From Saccharicrinis carchari (lineage in GTDB: Bacteria; Bacteroidota; Bacteroidia; Bacteroidales; Marinilabiliaceae): a DNA stretch of 64,000 bases. Both the position numbers and the translations under genes were made by a program. Positions 35,431 to 44,992 of this stretch are shown here, one piece after another. Positions within the stretch are counted from its first letter, which is position 1; each line of letters begins with the position of its first letter. Under the pieces are notes generated by a model, which did not search any database, was not told the DNA's origin, and was given only the letters and a program-made list of their open reading frames with translations. The stretch lies in NCBI RefSeq assembly GCF_900182605.1, contig NZ_FXTB01000010.1:62001-126000 (forward strand), in the 5' to 3' direction.

Positions 35431-36972
35431 TTATTTTGTGTTTTCAGGCTGATGCTGTGGGCGCAACAGGTCGTTTACTGTTTTTACCGGGTTAAAAGTA
35501 CTGATGGGCACTTCTACAAACAAAGTGATCCAGTCACTCATGGCTCCATTCCATAGTCCTGGCAATTCAAGGGCTTTGAGTACTCTTCCGCCAACCGATT
35601 TATCAGAAATGAATCCTGTTTTGGGATCCACATACTCCAACAGATCAAACTTATTACCCTTGTAATCCTTGGTTCCACATACCAAATCCACCGGGTTAAA
35701 GTGGGTACTTTTCTTTACCAAATTTTTCTTTTCCGGATTTTCCATGTCAATTTGCGAGCCTTCCACTATTTGCAATGACGTTTCTCCATATTTTCCAATG
35801 CCCCAGAAGGGGCCCCCACCAGGCTCTCCCTCGTTTTTTACCATACCACAAACCCGGATGGGCCTGTTTAGTTTGGAAATAATATAAAGTCGTTTTTCGG
35901 CAAGTGGATATTCCGCTATACCTTCGGGCAGAGCTATAAATAGTTGATCTTGCATAAAATCAAGGATTTCTTCCAGTAACGGTAAGTTTTCTTTATCGCT
36001 CGATAGCTGTTGAAGATAATCAAATATTTTTTGCTGATACTGATACAAAACACCCGCCAGCGCTTCTTTGTGCTGGATGGTGTCTTTTAAGCGATACTCA
36101 GGAATTACGTTGTCGATATTTTTGATAAAGATGATGTCGGCTTCCAGGTCGTTTAGGTTTTCGATAAGTGCTCCGTGACCGCCAGGACGAAACAGGAGTT
36201 TACCGTCCTCAGTACGGAAAGGGCTGTTGTCGGGGTTTACGGCAATGGTATCGGTGTGTTCCTTTTGTTCCGAAAAACTGATGTTAAACTTCACGTCGTA
36301 CTTGGCCTCGTAATAGGGTATGTTTTTGTTAACCACTTCTTGAAAAAGCGCTTTGTGATCGCCCGAAACCGTAAAATGAATGTTTACATTTCCTTCGTTG
36401 TCTTGTCCATAGGTGGCACCTTCGCACAAGTGTTCTTCAATGGGCGTGGTGGCTCTGTCGCCTTCTAAATGGAATTTTAAAACCCCTTTGGGGTGGTTTC
36501 CGTAGTTTAAACCGTTGGACAATAGTAATTTTTCAACAATTAAAACGGCATTATCCATCACGGCTTTTTTATCGGAAAAATCAATCCCACTTACTTTTGC
36601 CAATTCCTGCGAAAACGCAAAATGATTGATATGAGATAGAAAATCCTGAACAGGCCCTTGTTTTTTTAATTCCTCTTGCTTGGCTTTGTCGGCATTTATA
36701 AAAGTAAACATATCTTTAAACATCCTTGTGGCTGCACCCGAAGCAGGTACAAATTTAATCACGGAGCAACCCTGATCGATACCGGCTCTGTACTGGTCGG
36801 TAAACATCAACTTTTCCTCTTCGTCCAATACAATAATTCCTTTGCCGGTAGAGGCAGGCTTTTGTATGTCCATAAAAGCAAAGCCTTTTTCAAATTGCTT
36901 TAGCTGTTTGTTTACGCTTTCGGTCGTGATGCCTTTACTTTTTAAAAGCGAAATGTCTTTGTCTGTAATCAT
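35431..36972 (-). CDS. DUF4301-family protein
   Basis: A 513-residue cytoplasmic protein of the DUF4301 family, widespread in Bacteroidota. Conserved segments include VPASGAATRMFKDM near residue 74, a GNHPKGVLKFH segment near 158, RPGGHGALIENLNDLEADIIFIKNIDN near 270 and RVCGMVKNEGEPGGGPFWG near 374. The layout suggests a nucleotidyltransferase-like fold, as in sugar-phosphate uridylyltransferases (G-rich loop at the start, PGGHGA, KNxDN), but no reaction is established. Single gene with its own terminator. Confidence 0.85.
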   Translation of the reverse strand: MITDKDISLLKSKGITTESVNKQLKQFEKGFAFMDIQKPASTGKGIIVLDEEEKLMFTDQYRAGIDQGCSVIKFVPASGAATRMFKDMFTFINADKAKQEELKKQGPVQDFLSHINHFAFSQELAKVSGIDFSDKKAVMDNAVLIVEKLLLSNGLNYGNHPKGVLKFHLEGDRATTPIEEHLCEGATYGQDNEGNVNIHFTVSGDHKALFQEVVNKNIPYYEAKYDVKFNISFSEQKEHTDTIAVNPDNSPFRTEDGKLLFRPGGHGALIENLNDLEADIIFIKNIDNVIPEYRLKDTIQHKEALAGVLYQYQQKIFDYLQQLSSDKENLPLLEEILDFMQDQLFIALPEGIAEYPLAEKRLYIISKLNRPIRVCGMVKNEGEPGGGPFWGIGKYGETSLQIVEGSQIDMENPEKKNLVKKSTHFNPVDLVCGTKDYKGNKFDLLEYVDPKTGFISDKSVGGRVLKALELPGLWNGAMSDWITLFVEVPISTFNPVKTVNDLLRPQHQPENTK

Positions 36973-37167
36973 GGTATGTTATTTTTTAAGGATGTAATAA
37001 GCTGAATTAAAATTCTACAAAATGTAAATATACGAAACAATTTTGCGATTGATAGAACAAACAGTTATTGATAAGTGGATTTTAATAATTACTACGCAAG
37101 CACAACATAGGTATAATCAAAGGGATAGTAATGCGATTTTTTTTATAGCGCACAGAGGCATTTTTTA

Positions 37168-37175
37168 TACATTTG
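37168..37175 (+). promoter_or_regulatory. -7 box (TACATTTG) for the radical SAM gene
   Basis: An exact TAnnTTTG match 25 bases before the ATG, predicting a leader of about 18 bases. No clear -33 element. Confidence 0.55.
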
Positions 37176-37199
37176 CCATGTACTTTTTAAAATAAATAA

Positions 37200-38150
37200 A
37201 TGGAATATGCATGGGGGCATGCCCGACGCTTTAACGATTACAGCTCTTACCTGAAAAGGATGTTTGATCAGCGGGTACAGAAAATTTCGGTGGATGCAGG
37301 TTTTACCTGTCCCAATCGTGACGGCGCTAAAGGCAAAGGCGGCTGCACCTTTTGCAACAACAACACCTTTAACCCTGCTTATTGCAGTCCGCAGGATAGC
37401 ATCACTAGCCAGATAGAAAAGGGGATCAATTTTTTTGCCCCCAAGTATAAAACGCAATATTATTTGGCATACTTCCAGGCTTACAGTAATACTTACGATA
37501 GCATTGAAATACTCAAAAAACGCTACAACGAGGCCTTGGTACATCCCCAGGTAATTGGTTTGGTAATAGGCACAAGACCCGATTGTGTGAGCAATGAGTT
37601 ATTGACTTTTTTATCAGAGTTAAATCGTCATTATCATGTTATCATTGAGTATGGTATTGAATCCACTTTAAACAAAACCTTAAACACGATAAACCGTGGG
37701 CACGATTATGAGAGTGGGGTAGAGGCCATTCAAAAAACTTCCGATGCAGGGATTAATGTGGGGGCACACCTTATCCTGGGGCTTCCGGGCGAATCGAGGG
37801 AAGAGATACTGCAGCATGCCGTAAAGATATCGGCCTTGCCGTTGAATTATTTAAAACTTCATCAGCTGCAATTGGTGCGAGGTTCAAAAATGGGTCGCGA
37901 GTACCTGAAAAAGCCGGACTCGGTTAAACTGTATGAGGAGGATGAATATATTGAACTGGTAGTCGATTTTTTGGAGCTTCTCAATCCCAATATCGTATTG
38001 GAACGTTTTGTGAGTCAATCGCCAAAGGATTTGTTGATTGCTCCCAAATGGGGTTCTAAAAATTTTGAGTTTGTGGCCAAAGTGGATAAAAGATTAAAAC
38101 AAAGAGATACCTGGCAGGGAAAGCTGTTTATGGAGCGTTTTTTAAGATGA
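37200..38150 (+). CDS. TIGR01212-family radical SAM protein (YhcC-like)
   Basis: A 316-residue radical SAM protein. The cluster-binding cysteines are Cys37, Cys49 and Cys52, spaced C-x11-C-x2-C in CPNRDGAKGKGGCTFC. This unusual spacing defines TIGR01212/YhcC. Other segments are GTRPDCV near 125, EYGIES near 149 and HLILGLPGESREEIL near 190. The C-terminus holds an ERFVSQSPKDLLIAPKWG segment. The reaction is not established; homologues are near Elp3-type enzymes. Single gene. Confidence 0.92.
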   Translation: MEYAWGHARRFNDYSSYLKRMFDQRVQKISVDAGFTCPNRDGAKGKGGCTFCNNNTFNPAYCSPQDSITSQIEKGINFFAPKYKTQYYLAYFQAYSNTYDSIEILKKRYNEALVHPQVIGLVIGTRPDCVSNELLTFLSELNRHYHVIIEYGIESTLNKTLNTINRGHDYESGVEAIQKTSDAGINVGAHLILGLPGESREEILQHAVKISALPLNYLKLHQLQLVRGSKMGREYLKKPDSVKLYEEDEYIELVVDFLELLNPNIVLERFVSQSPKDLLIAPKWGSKNFEFVAKVDKRLKQRDTWQGKLFMERFLR

Positions 38151-38670
38151 GCGTTTTCTCTCACCACTTGTCCCGCCCAGGCGCAAGGGGAATGATTATA
38201 ATGGCGAGTGCCCCCGATGAAAAATCGGGGCAGACCATATGGCAAAAGAAATCAATTAATTGAGGATGGTGGGTGTACACCGGTCCCTGTTTATTTGGTA
38301 TGCAATTGCTTATCTTTTCAATTAGCCTCAGTTGCCTGGCGACCTCCGAAGCAAAAGTAAACCGCGTAGTTGCCGATGCGCTTACTCCTAAAGCTATAAT
38401 TAATATCTTTATGGTAAATACAAAAAAGTTTGGTCGCCTGTTCTTTTCTCCCGGAAATATTCTGTATTATTGTCAAAAGAATATGTTGTCTATTGTCAAT
38501 AAGGTGCTGGCTGTCAACAAGTAAGATTTTGTTTAAGTTGTCAATAGTGTGAATGTCAAAATATCAATCATTCAATAATGTATTTGGTTATTATTGCATA
38601 CAATTATCAAATTTGTAGCAACATAACATAGTATTAAGGATATTTTAATGATTAAATGGTGAGGTAAATT
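38151..38670. other. Intergenic region
   Basis: About 520 bases. A perfect seven-base hairpin (CCCCGAT with ATCGGGG, 38212-38230) lies 60 bases after the radical SAM stop and may end transcription, although no T run follows. The open frame at 38273-38524 has no family features and I do not call it. The last 150 bases are very AT-rich and likely hold the lipoprotein promoter. Confidence 0.45.
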
Positions 38671-39462
38671 ATGAGTACAGGTATAGGTAATATTAGTTGG
38701 GTAGTCCTTGTGTTTATCTGTTTTATCTCGTGCAGTACTGATGAGTTAACTAACGAATTGGACAATATAAAAAATAATAAGCAAACACTTATAGACGATA
38801 TGAAATTGCCTCACGAGGGGCTTCCACATGGTGTGCCCGAACATTTCGATTGGCAAGCGAAACCACGTGTTGGTTATGGAAATAATTTACCTAAGGGTTG
38901 GAGTGCTATAATTCCATGGGGGCAGGTGTACTTCGATATTGATCAGATAATGGTAAAAAATACGGCCGTGTATTTGCGGCATCTACAGGTGTGGTATTTA
39001 AGTAAGTCCACACAAAAGTGGATTCAAGTTCAATTATCTTCTAATATTAATGGGGCTTATTATGTTGAAGATTTTCAAGGAGATGTAAGTCAACCTGCTG
39101 ATATCTTTAAAGAGAATACAGGTGTTAGTGTTCAATTAATTAAAGATCATAACTTCCATTTCTGGCCCGAAGAAGGGCGGTGTGAAATACAAGCTGACGA
39201 TATTGATGGTGTTTGGGTAAGTATGCAAGGGCGGCTTAAACAAGTGGATGATAAAAAGGTGGACGATCGCTCAAAAGCTCGGTTGTTACTTTCTGTAGGG
39301 GCTGATTACTGGTTGTCAAAAAATGCAACTTGGGATCAATGGAAAACGAATGGCGACGTGGGTATTGGTCGATTTAAATATTTAAACGCGCAATGGCAAT
39401 GGTTTAATATGCACACCTTAACAGATAGGCAACTTGATGAAAATCCGCCACCATTTCAATAG
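38671..39462 (+). CDS. Lipoprotein of unknown function
   Basis: A 263-residue protein I do not recognise. It has a lipoprotein signal: a hydrophobic stretch at 9-20 and a lipobox FISC with Cys21. The mature part is rich in Trp and aromatic residues and predicted mostly beta. Notable segments are LPKGWSAIIPWGQVYFDID, HFWPEEGRCEI, ARLLLSVGADYWLSKNATWD and GRFKYLNAQWQWFNMHTL. The aromatic, acidic surface would suit carbohydrate binding, but this is only an impression. It stands alone, not beside a SusC/D pair. Confidence 0.6.
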   Translation: MSTGIGNISWVVLVFICFISCSTDELTNELDNIKNNKQTLIDDMKLPHEGLPHGVPEHFDWQAKPRVGYGNNLPKGWSAIIPWGQVYFDIDQIMVKNTAVYLRHLQVWYLSKSTQKWIQVQLSSNINGAYYVEDFQGDVSQPADIFKENTGVSVQLIKDHNFHFWPEEGRCEIQADDIDGVWVSMQGRLKQVDDKKVDDRSKARLLLSVGADYWLSKNATWDQWKTNGDVGIGRFKYLNAQWQWFNMHTLTDRQLDENPPPFQ

Positions 39463-39668
39463 AATAGTGTCCTAATTCAAAATAGTAATATTACTTCATT
39501 AATTTGTATTCATCCTACTATAATACTCCTTGGCTTTTCCTTTTTAACCACATAGCAGCTTATCCGTCTCATGGTATATAGTTATTTAAGGAAGTCAGAA
39601 TTGGACTCGATTCAATCCCTTTTATACCCCCTGTTTTAAAGATTTTATTTGGAATTTTAACAAAACAA

Positions 39669-39702
39669 AAAAGCGCCTAAAACATTATTTTTAAGCGCTT
39701 TT
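39669..39702 (-). terminator. Terminator after tRNA-Leu
   Basis: AAAAGCGC pairs with GCGCTTTT; on the minus strand the stem ends in a T run. It lies 25 bases downstream of the tRNA-Leu 3' end. Confidence 0.75.
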
Positions 39703-39726
39703 AACGATTTTTGAAGTGTGTGCGTG

Positions 39727-39810
39727 TGCCCAGAACAGGACTCGAACCTGCACGTCATTGCTGACACTGGTCCCTGAAACCAGCGCGTCTACCAATTTCG
39801 CCACCTGGGC
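39727..39810 (-). tRNA. tRNA-Leu (anticodon CAG)
   Basis: 84 bases with discriminator A; CCA is not encoded. The acceptor GCCCAGG pairs with TCTGGGC (one G-T pair), the anticodon stem CTGGT/ACCAG encloses TTCAGGG with anticodon CAG, a long type II variable arm follows, and the T loop is TTCGAGT. It has its own promoter and terminator. Confidence 0.95.
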
Positions 39811-39848
39811 CAATAAAGTTGAGTGCTGCTGAAAAATCAACAGGGTTG

Positions 39849-39878
39849 CAAAGATAAATACTTAATTATTTTCTGCAA
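39849..39878 (-). promoter_or_regulatory. Promoter of tRNA-Leu
   Basis: On the minus strand: TTG at 39878-39876, 19 bases, then TATCTTTG at 39856-39849, an exact consensus. It predicts a leader of about 32 bases before the mature tRNA. Confidence 0.7.
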
Positions 39879-40018
39879 GAAGAATCACTAAATTAAATGT
39901 AGTTATACTCAACTTTTTTGAAACTCTGGCTCACCTCTGTGCAAGGATCGGGAATGATTTCCCTCAACATCCCCTTTCTAATAAATATATGATATTGAAG
40001 GAATCCAGGCACCAATGG

Positions 40019-41665
40019 TTAAATATCAAGCATTTCCAGCCCCTGCTCAAAAACAATATCACGCGGAATGCCGGCATCGCGAATTTTATCCAGGTCGGAT
40101 TGCAGTTCAGGCTTTATAAGTCCCATTTTCGTAATCATTTCGTTCGCTTTTTGATAGTCGCCATCCCCCTGCATTATTAAAATCTCTTTTGACAGGTCGA
40201 TCATGGCCTGACGCATCTTTACCATATCCACTTTATATTTACCCGTTGTAGCATCTTTGGTAAAAGCTTCTTTATCTTTAAAATAATTAAAACGTATCAT
40301 ATTAGCCTTGCCATGCGAGCTGGAAGCACCAAAGCGAATGGAGCGAAACAGTCCGGCCATAAATGTTACATAATTATCCATCAACTCCTGCTTATCGCCC
40401 AGTTCATTCATTTTGGTGAGCATGTCAACCATGTACAGGCCAAGAATATCTGCTTTGCCTTCTTCAATAGCGGTTGAGGTTTCTTTAAGCGCTTCGCGGA
40501 CTGTGCCTGCACCATCGAGCGTGTTTTTAATGCCCAGCCCATGTGCCACCTCATGGAACATGGTGTTTTGAAAAAAGGCATCAAAGGTCACATTAGCAAG
40601 TTGTTCATCGACAATGAGCAGCTCAGCAATGGGCATCAGTATCTTATCGAACTTAGCTTTCATAGTGTTTTTAAGTTGTAGTTTACGGCTGCCCTTTTTT
40701 AATTGTACCTGTGGGTCGTTAGGAAGGTTGATGGCAATGGTTTTGCTGCCGGCATTGCAATCGCCCGCATAAAAAACCACATCGTAGGCACCTAAATCCG
40801 AATCGCTTCCCGGCACTTCGGCCTTGTACTTATCCTCTACCGGCAAGCCGCTTTGAAGTTGGGGTAATAATGTTGCAAAGTGTGCCAACCTGGCCGACCA
40901 CACGGTATCTTTTATTAAGATGTACGATTCGAAAGCTGTTTTTGCACCAAGCAGTGCATCTTCATAGTTTTCGATGGGGCCAATAACAAAGTCAATTTTA
41001 TTGTCCTTCATGCTCATCCAGGCCATATCACTTTCAAAATATTCGCTATTCAGCAAGGCCTTGGCTCTTTTTGTCAGGTAGTCTCTGAATCCATCATCCT
41101 CTGCCAAGGTGGCGGCTTGGTTGAGTAAGTCTGCGGCTTTTTGTAATTCCCGGCTATATTCTACATGATAGGGTATTACTTTTAACTTGCCGTTTTGGTC
41201 GCGTCGGATAACGGTATAAAGGCCTTTCTTATTTTCATCCTCCAGCGCCTCAAACTCGTCTATGGTCATATCTACAGGATAAAACTGTGCTCCATCCGGC
41301 TTTTTACCAATACCTTTTACAAACGGCTGATTGCCATTCAGCCTCTCCCAGGGGCCATAATTGATATGCAGGAATTTTGCCAGGTACGGATCATCCACAT
41401 TAGACAATAGCTCATCTTTGTCTCCCCAGGCCTGTTTCCAGAAAAGGTCGTCCATTATTTCAGCTGCATCGAACAATAAAGGCAACATCTTTTTTTGCTT
41501 ATCAGATAGATAGGATATATCGGCGGTTAATTGAACCGGCACAAATTCCTCTACTTTTTCTTTGATGTTTGGCACCGAAGCACTGTATTTGTCTGCTTGT
41601 TGTTTCGATTGACACGAAAACAAGAATAACACAAGACCTAAAATATATGTACAACTATTTTTCAT
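40019..41665 (-). CDS. M49-like (dipeptidyl-peptidase III family) metallopeptidase lipoprotein
   Basis: A 548-residue lipoprotein: signal peptide with lipobox LFSC, Cys18. The body resembles the M49 dipeptidyl-peptidase III fold, with a zinc site HEVAHG (His371, Glu372, His375) and a second motif EEGKAD (Glu401/Glu402). Classical M49 enzymes have the six-residue HExxGH; here it is a standard HExxH, as in a divergent branch shared with the domain fused to some plant Nudix hydrolases. It probably cleaves peptides in the periplasm. I choose ATG 41665 because the frame start at 41692 places nine extra residues before the signal peptide. Confidence 0.82.
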   Translation of the reverse strand: MKNSCTYILGLVLFLFSCQSKQQADKYSASVPNIKEKVEEFVPVQLTADISYLSDKQKKMLPLLFDAAEIMDDLFWKQAWGDKDELLSNVDDPYLAKFLHINYGPWERLNGNQPFVKGIGKKPDGAQFYPVDMTIDEFEALEDENKKGLYTVIRRDQNGKLKVIPYHVEYSRELQKAADLLNQAATLAEDDGFRDYLTKRAKALLNSEYFESDMAWMSMKDNKIDFVIGPIENYEDALLGAKTAFESYILIKDTVWSARLAHFATLLPQLQSGLPVEDKYKAEVPGSDSDLGAYDVVFYAGDCNAGSKTIAINLPNDPQVQLKKGSRKLQLKNTMKAKFDKILMPIAELLIVDEQLANVTFDAFFQNTMFHEVAHGLGIKNTLDGAGTVREALKETSTAIEEGKADILGLYMVDMLTKMNELGDKQELMDNYVTFMAGLFRSIRFGASSSHGKANMIRFNYFKDKEAFTKDATTGKYKVDMVKMRQAMIDLSKEILIMQGDGDYQKANEMITKMGLIKPELQSDLDKIRDAGIPRDIVFEQGLEMLDI

Positions 41666-41717
41666 TGATAAACGGTTTATGGTTACATACAAGGATTAAA
41701 CATTCAAATATAAATAA

Positions 41718-42356
41718 TTATTTTATGGCGTCGCTAAATAAAAATACTACAAAACCAATCACCACGAGTATAACGATGGCTGCACCGGTTATTTTATTTA
41801 GCCACCACAGGCGGCGTAGGTTTATTTTGGAACGGAACAAACTGATCAGGGACGATAGTATAAACCACCACAACGAAGCACCCGCAAGCACGCCGGCTAT
41901 TAAAATAAAATGATTGGATGCATCATCACCGGGTTTAACTGCACCAAAACTGGCAAAGAAGGCCAGAAATAAAAAAATGGCCAATGGATTTGAAATGGTG
42001 ACAATGAAAGTAGAAATGAAATCCTGAAATAAATTACTCTTACCCTTTCGTTGCTTGCGGAGCTGGACGGCAGGATTGCTGTAAAAAATATGGATACCAA
42101 GCAAAATAAGTAAAAGGGCACCAAATATTTGAATATACAAAAGTTGCTGTTCGATAAAATTAACGATATAAGATAAGCTAAAGCCTGCCAGTATGGCGTA
42201 AATTGTATCGCTAAATGCAGCTCCCAGTCCGGAAATAAAACCCGACAGGCGACCTTTGTTTAAGGTACGTTGTATACATAGCACCCCAATTGGACCTAAA
42301 GGAACAGATGCCGAAAACCCTATGATTATGCCGTCGATTAAATAGTTTAGTAACAT
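41718..42356 (-). CDS. LysE-family exporter
   Basis: A 212-residue inner-membrane protein with about six helices and the LysE/RhtB fold. The signature is near the N-terminus: GFSASVPLGPIGVLCIQRTL, followed by GRLSGFISGLGAAFSDTIYA. A second conserved part, NPLAIFLFLAFFASFG, lies near 122-137. It exports amino acids or similar small molecules; the substrate is not readable. The start is ATG 42356; the TTG one codon upstream adds nothing. Confidence 0.88.
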   Translation of the reverse strand: MLLNYLIDGIIIGFSASVPLGPIGVLCIQRTLNKGRLSGFISGLGAAFSDTIYAILAGFSLSYIVNFIEQQLLYIQIFGALLLILLGIHIFYSNPAVQLRKQRKGKSNLFQDFISTFIVTISNPLAIFLFLAFFASFGAVKPGDDASNHFILIAGVLAGASLWWFILSSLISLFRSKINLRRLWWLNKITGAAIVILVVIGFVVFLFSDAIK

Positions 42357-42633
42357 CAATTGATTTTAATATCGCTTTTATCGTTCTGTATATTAAAAAT
42401 TATCCATTTGTTAATTGGGCCATCTTTACCCTAAATAACAAAACCTAAAGCACTCCGTCGTAATACAATTTGCGGGGTGTTCGGTAATTTTTGCGGTGAA
42501 CAACTAAGCATTATGGTAGTACTATGAAATATTAAGCCTAACAAAAATGTTAACCTTTACAGTGAAGGCCAAAAATAGCAGAAAAATAACCAGATTAAAA
42601 ATTAAGATGTACCCGGCCATATCTCCCTCAATC

Positions 42634-42666
42634 TTTTAACATTGTTTTAACATTGTTTTAACATTG
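42634..42666 (+). promoter_or_regulatory. Pho-box-like triple direct repeat
   Basis: Three perfect copies of the 11-base unit TTTTAACATTG in a row, so TTAACA recurs at exactly one helical turn. Known PhoP/PhoB boxes have TT(A/C/T)ACA-like or CTGTCAT-like hexamers at an 11-base period, upstream of phosphate genes. The element ends 18 bases before a -7-like box and 57 bases before the ATG of a phosphate transporter. Confidence 0.65.
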
Positions 42667-42683
42667 AACGTTTCAATAGTCCC

Positions 42684-42691
42684 TATTTTAG
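42684..42691 (+). promoter_or_regulatory. -7-like box (TATTTTAG) of the phosphate transporter gene
   Basis: Matches TAnnTTTG except at one position. It has no -33 TTTG; the Pho-box-like repeats take that place, as expected for an activator-dependent promoter. Confidence 0.45.
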
Positions 42692-42723
42692 CCCCGTAAT
42701 CATGACGTAACGAAATACGGATA

Positions 42724-44979
42724 ATGGAAAATATTTATGTTGTACTGGTAGTTGTGCTTTTTGCACTGGCTATTTCAGATTTAATCGTAGGAGTCAGCAA
42801 CGATGCTGTAAACTTTTTAAATTCGGCCCTGGGAGCCAAAGTAGCTCCATTTAAGGTGATTATGAGTATAGCTGCCTTGGGTATTTTTATTGGGGCCACC
42901 TTCTCGAGTGGCATGATGGAGGTAGCGCGAAAGGGTATTTTTAACCCCCAGCACTTTTATTTCTCCGAAATCATGGTCATCTTTTTGGCGGTAATGATAA
43001 CCGATGTGCTGTTGTTAGATGTTTTCAACACCTTTGGTATGCCCACCTCAACAACCGTTTCTGTTGTGTTTGAATTGCTGGGGGGAGCTATAGCCGTGTC
43101 TGTGATAAAGATTGCTAAAACAGGCGATATGCCTTTGAGCGATTATATTAACACCGCCAAAGCGCTGGCTATTATAACCGGAATATTACTATCGGTGGTG
43201 GTGGCCTTTTCGGTAGGAGCCGCAGTACAGTTTGTTACACGCTTGTTTTTTTCGTTTAATTACGATAAAAGATTAAAGTATATGGCCGCTATATGGGGTG
43301 GGGTTGCCATAACGGCCATCACTTATTTCATAGTTATTAAAGGACTAAAAGATGCCGCCTTTATGGATGATGCAATGAAGGATTACATTCAGCATAACAC
43401 CTTTAAAATATTGGCAGTTTGCTTTCTGGGTTTTACTATTTTGCTGCAACTAATGCGCATGATTTTTAAAATTGATATTTTAAAGCTAACCGTGTTAGCA
43501 GGTACTTTTGCCCTGGCCGTAGCATTTGCCGGCAACGACCTGGTTAACTTTATTGGTGTTCCACTAGCCGGTTTGGAATCGTTTAAGGTGTATAGGGATT
43601 CCGGTATGGCAGCCGACAGCATATTAATGGGGTCGTTGGCTGGTGCTGTAAAAACGGACACTTTACTGCTGGTGATTGCGGGATTGATCATGGTAGTCAC
43701 CCTTTGGACATCTAAAAAAGCCCGTAAAGTGGTAAAAACATCACTCGACTTATCCCGTCAGCAGGAAGGTGAGGAAAGGTTCGGGTCATCCTATCTGTCG
43801 CGAGCCATCGTACACGGATCGGTAAACGCCACTGCTGTTGCCAATTTTTTAATTCCTAAACGGGTTAAAAAATTCGTCAAAAAGCAATTCGACTCAACGG
43901 AGTACGATGAAAGGCGAAATGCTTTGGGCGACGAAGCACCGGCCTTTGATATGATCAGAGCTTCGGTAAATTTGGTTGTGGCCAGCTTACTTATTTCCTT
44001 GGCCACCTCCTACAAACTACCCCTATCCACTACCTACGTTACTTTTATGGTGGCCATGGGCACCTCGCTTACCGATGGCGCCTGGGGACGCGACAGCGCT
44101 GTATATCGTATAACCGGCGTACTATCGGTGATTGGTGGATGGTTCCTGACGGCTTTTTCAGCCTTTACCGTTTCCTTTATTATTGCCACCATCATATATT
44201 TTGGAGGTACCTTTGCCGTGTTTGGGCTCGTTGCAGTGGCTATGGTGTTAATTTACAGAACACATGTGTTAAGTAAAAAACGTACCGCTATTGAACTGGC
44301 ATCAAAAGACATGGAGCTGGAAGAAGTGGAGGAAAAAGCTTTGGCAAAAGCATTGTTTAATAAATGTACCAAAAACGTTACCGCTTCACTCAACGAAATG
44401 TCGGGTCACTTTTCATCTGCGCTAACTTGCTTTCAGGCCGAGAATAGGAAGGATTTGAAAGCTAAGGTTAAAGACATTAATCGTATTAACAAAACCATCA
44501 AAAAATATAAGGACAACATATATAAAACGGTTAAAAAATTGCAAGAATCGGATATCGATTCGAGTTTACACTATGTTCAGGTGATTGACTACCTTCGAGA
44601 GTCGGCTCATTCGCTCACCTATATAGCCAAACCGCTTTATAACCATTTAGATAATAACCATTCGCCATTTACGGCGGATCAGTTTAAAGAAATAAGCGTT
44701 TTACAAGGTGAGGTACAGGTAATTATTAATAAGGTGGTTAGGATGATCAATAAGGGATCGTACCATAATCTGGAGAGTTTACAGGAGAATTTGGCGGCTA
44801 CGGTAGATCACCTTAAAGATTTACGGAAAAAACAGTTGCGACGCATCAAAAAGGAAAAATCGAGCACCCATACCAGTATGTTGTATTTAAACTTTTTGCA
44901 CGAAACACAAAATTTGATTCTACATATCGGCAATGTGCTAAAAGCCCAACGTGACTTTGGAAATTACAACAACTCGTAA
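42724..44979 (+). CDS. PiT-family inorganic phosphate transporter with PhoU-like tail
   Basis: A 751-residue inner-membrane protein of the PiT/PHO4 family (cation-coupled phosphate uptake). The paired family signatures are GVSNDAVNFLNSALG near residues 23-37 and AFAGNDLVNFIGVPLAG near 259-275. The membrane part runs to about residue 525. The remaining 220 residues are a long helical, charged cytoplasmic domain like PhoU/DUF47, which in other bacteria controls phosphate transport. Directly upstream is a three-copy Pho-box-like element. The next gene starts 13 bases later, so downstream genes may be partly co-transcribed. Confidence 0.92.
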   Translation: MENIYVVLVVVLFALAISDLIVGVSNDAVNFLNSALGAKVAPFKVIMSIAALGIFIGATFSSGMMEVARKGIFNPQHFYFSEIMVIFLAVMITDVLLLDVFNTFGMPTSTTVSVVFELLGGAIAVSVIKIAKTGDMPLSDYINTAKALAIITGILLSVVVAFSVGAAVQFVTRLFFSFNYDKRLKYMAAIWGGVAITAITYFIVIKGLKDAAFMDDAMKDYIQHNTFKILAVCFLGFTILLQLMRMIFKIDILKLTVLAGTFALAVAFAGNDLVNFIGVPLAGLESFKVYRDSGMAADSILMGSLAGAVKTDTLLLVIAGLIMVVTLWTSKKARKVVKTSLDLSRQQEGEERFGSSYLSRAIVHGSVNATAVANFLIPKRVKKFVKKQFDSTEYDERRNALGDEAPAFDMIRASVNLVVASLLISLATSYKLPLSTTYVTFMVAMGTSLTDGAWGRDSAVYRITGVLSVIGGWFLTAFSAFTVSFIIATIIYFGGTFAVFGLVAVAMVLIYRTHVLSKKRTAIELASKDMELEEVEEKALAKALFNKCTKNVTASLNEMSGHFSSALTCFQAENRKDLKAKVKDINRINKTIKKYKDNIYKTVKKLQESDIDSSLHYVQVIDYLRESAHSLTYIAKPLYNHLDNNHSPFTADQFKEISVLQGEVQVIINKVVRMINKGSYHNLESLQENLAATVDHLKDLRKKQLRRIKKEKSSTHTSMLYLNFLHETQNLILHIGNVLKAQRDFGNYNNS

Positions 44980-44992
44980 ATAATTATATCCT

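Noticed and set aside
38273-38524. An 83-residue protein
   Set aside because: No conserved segment, no promoter, and a composition like AT-rich noncoding DNA; there is one weak hydrophobic stretch only.
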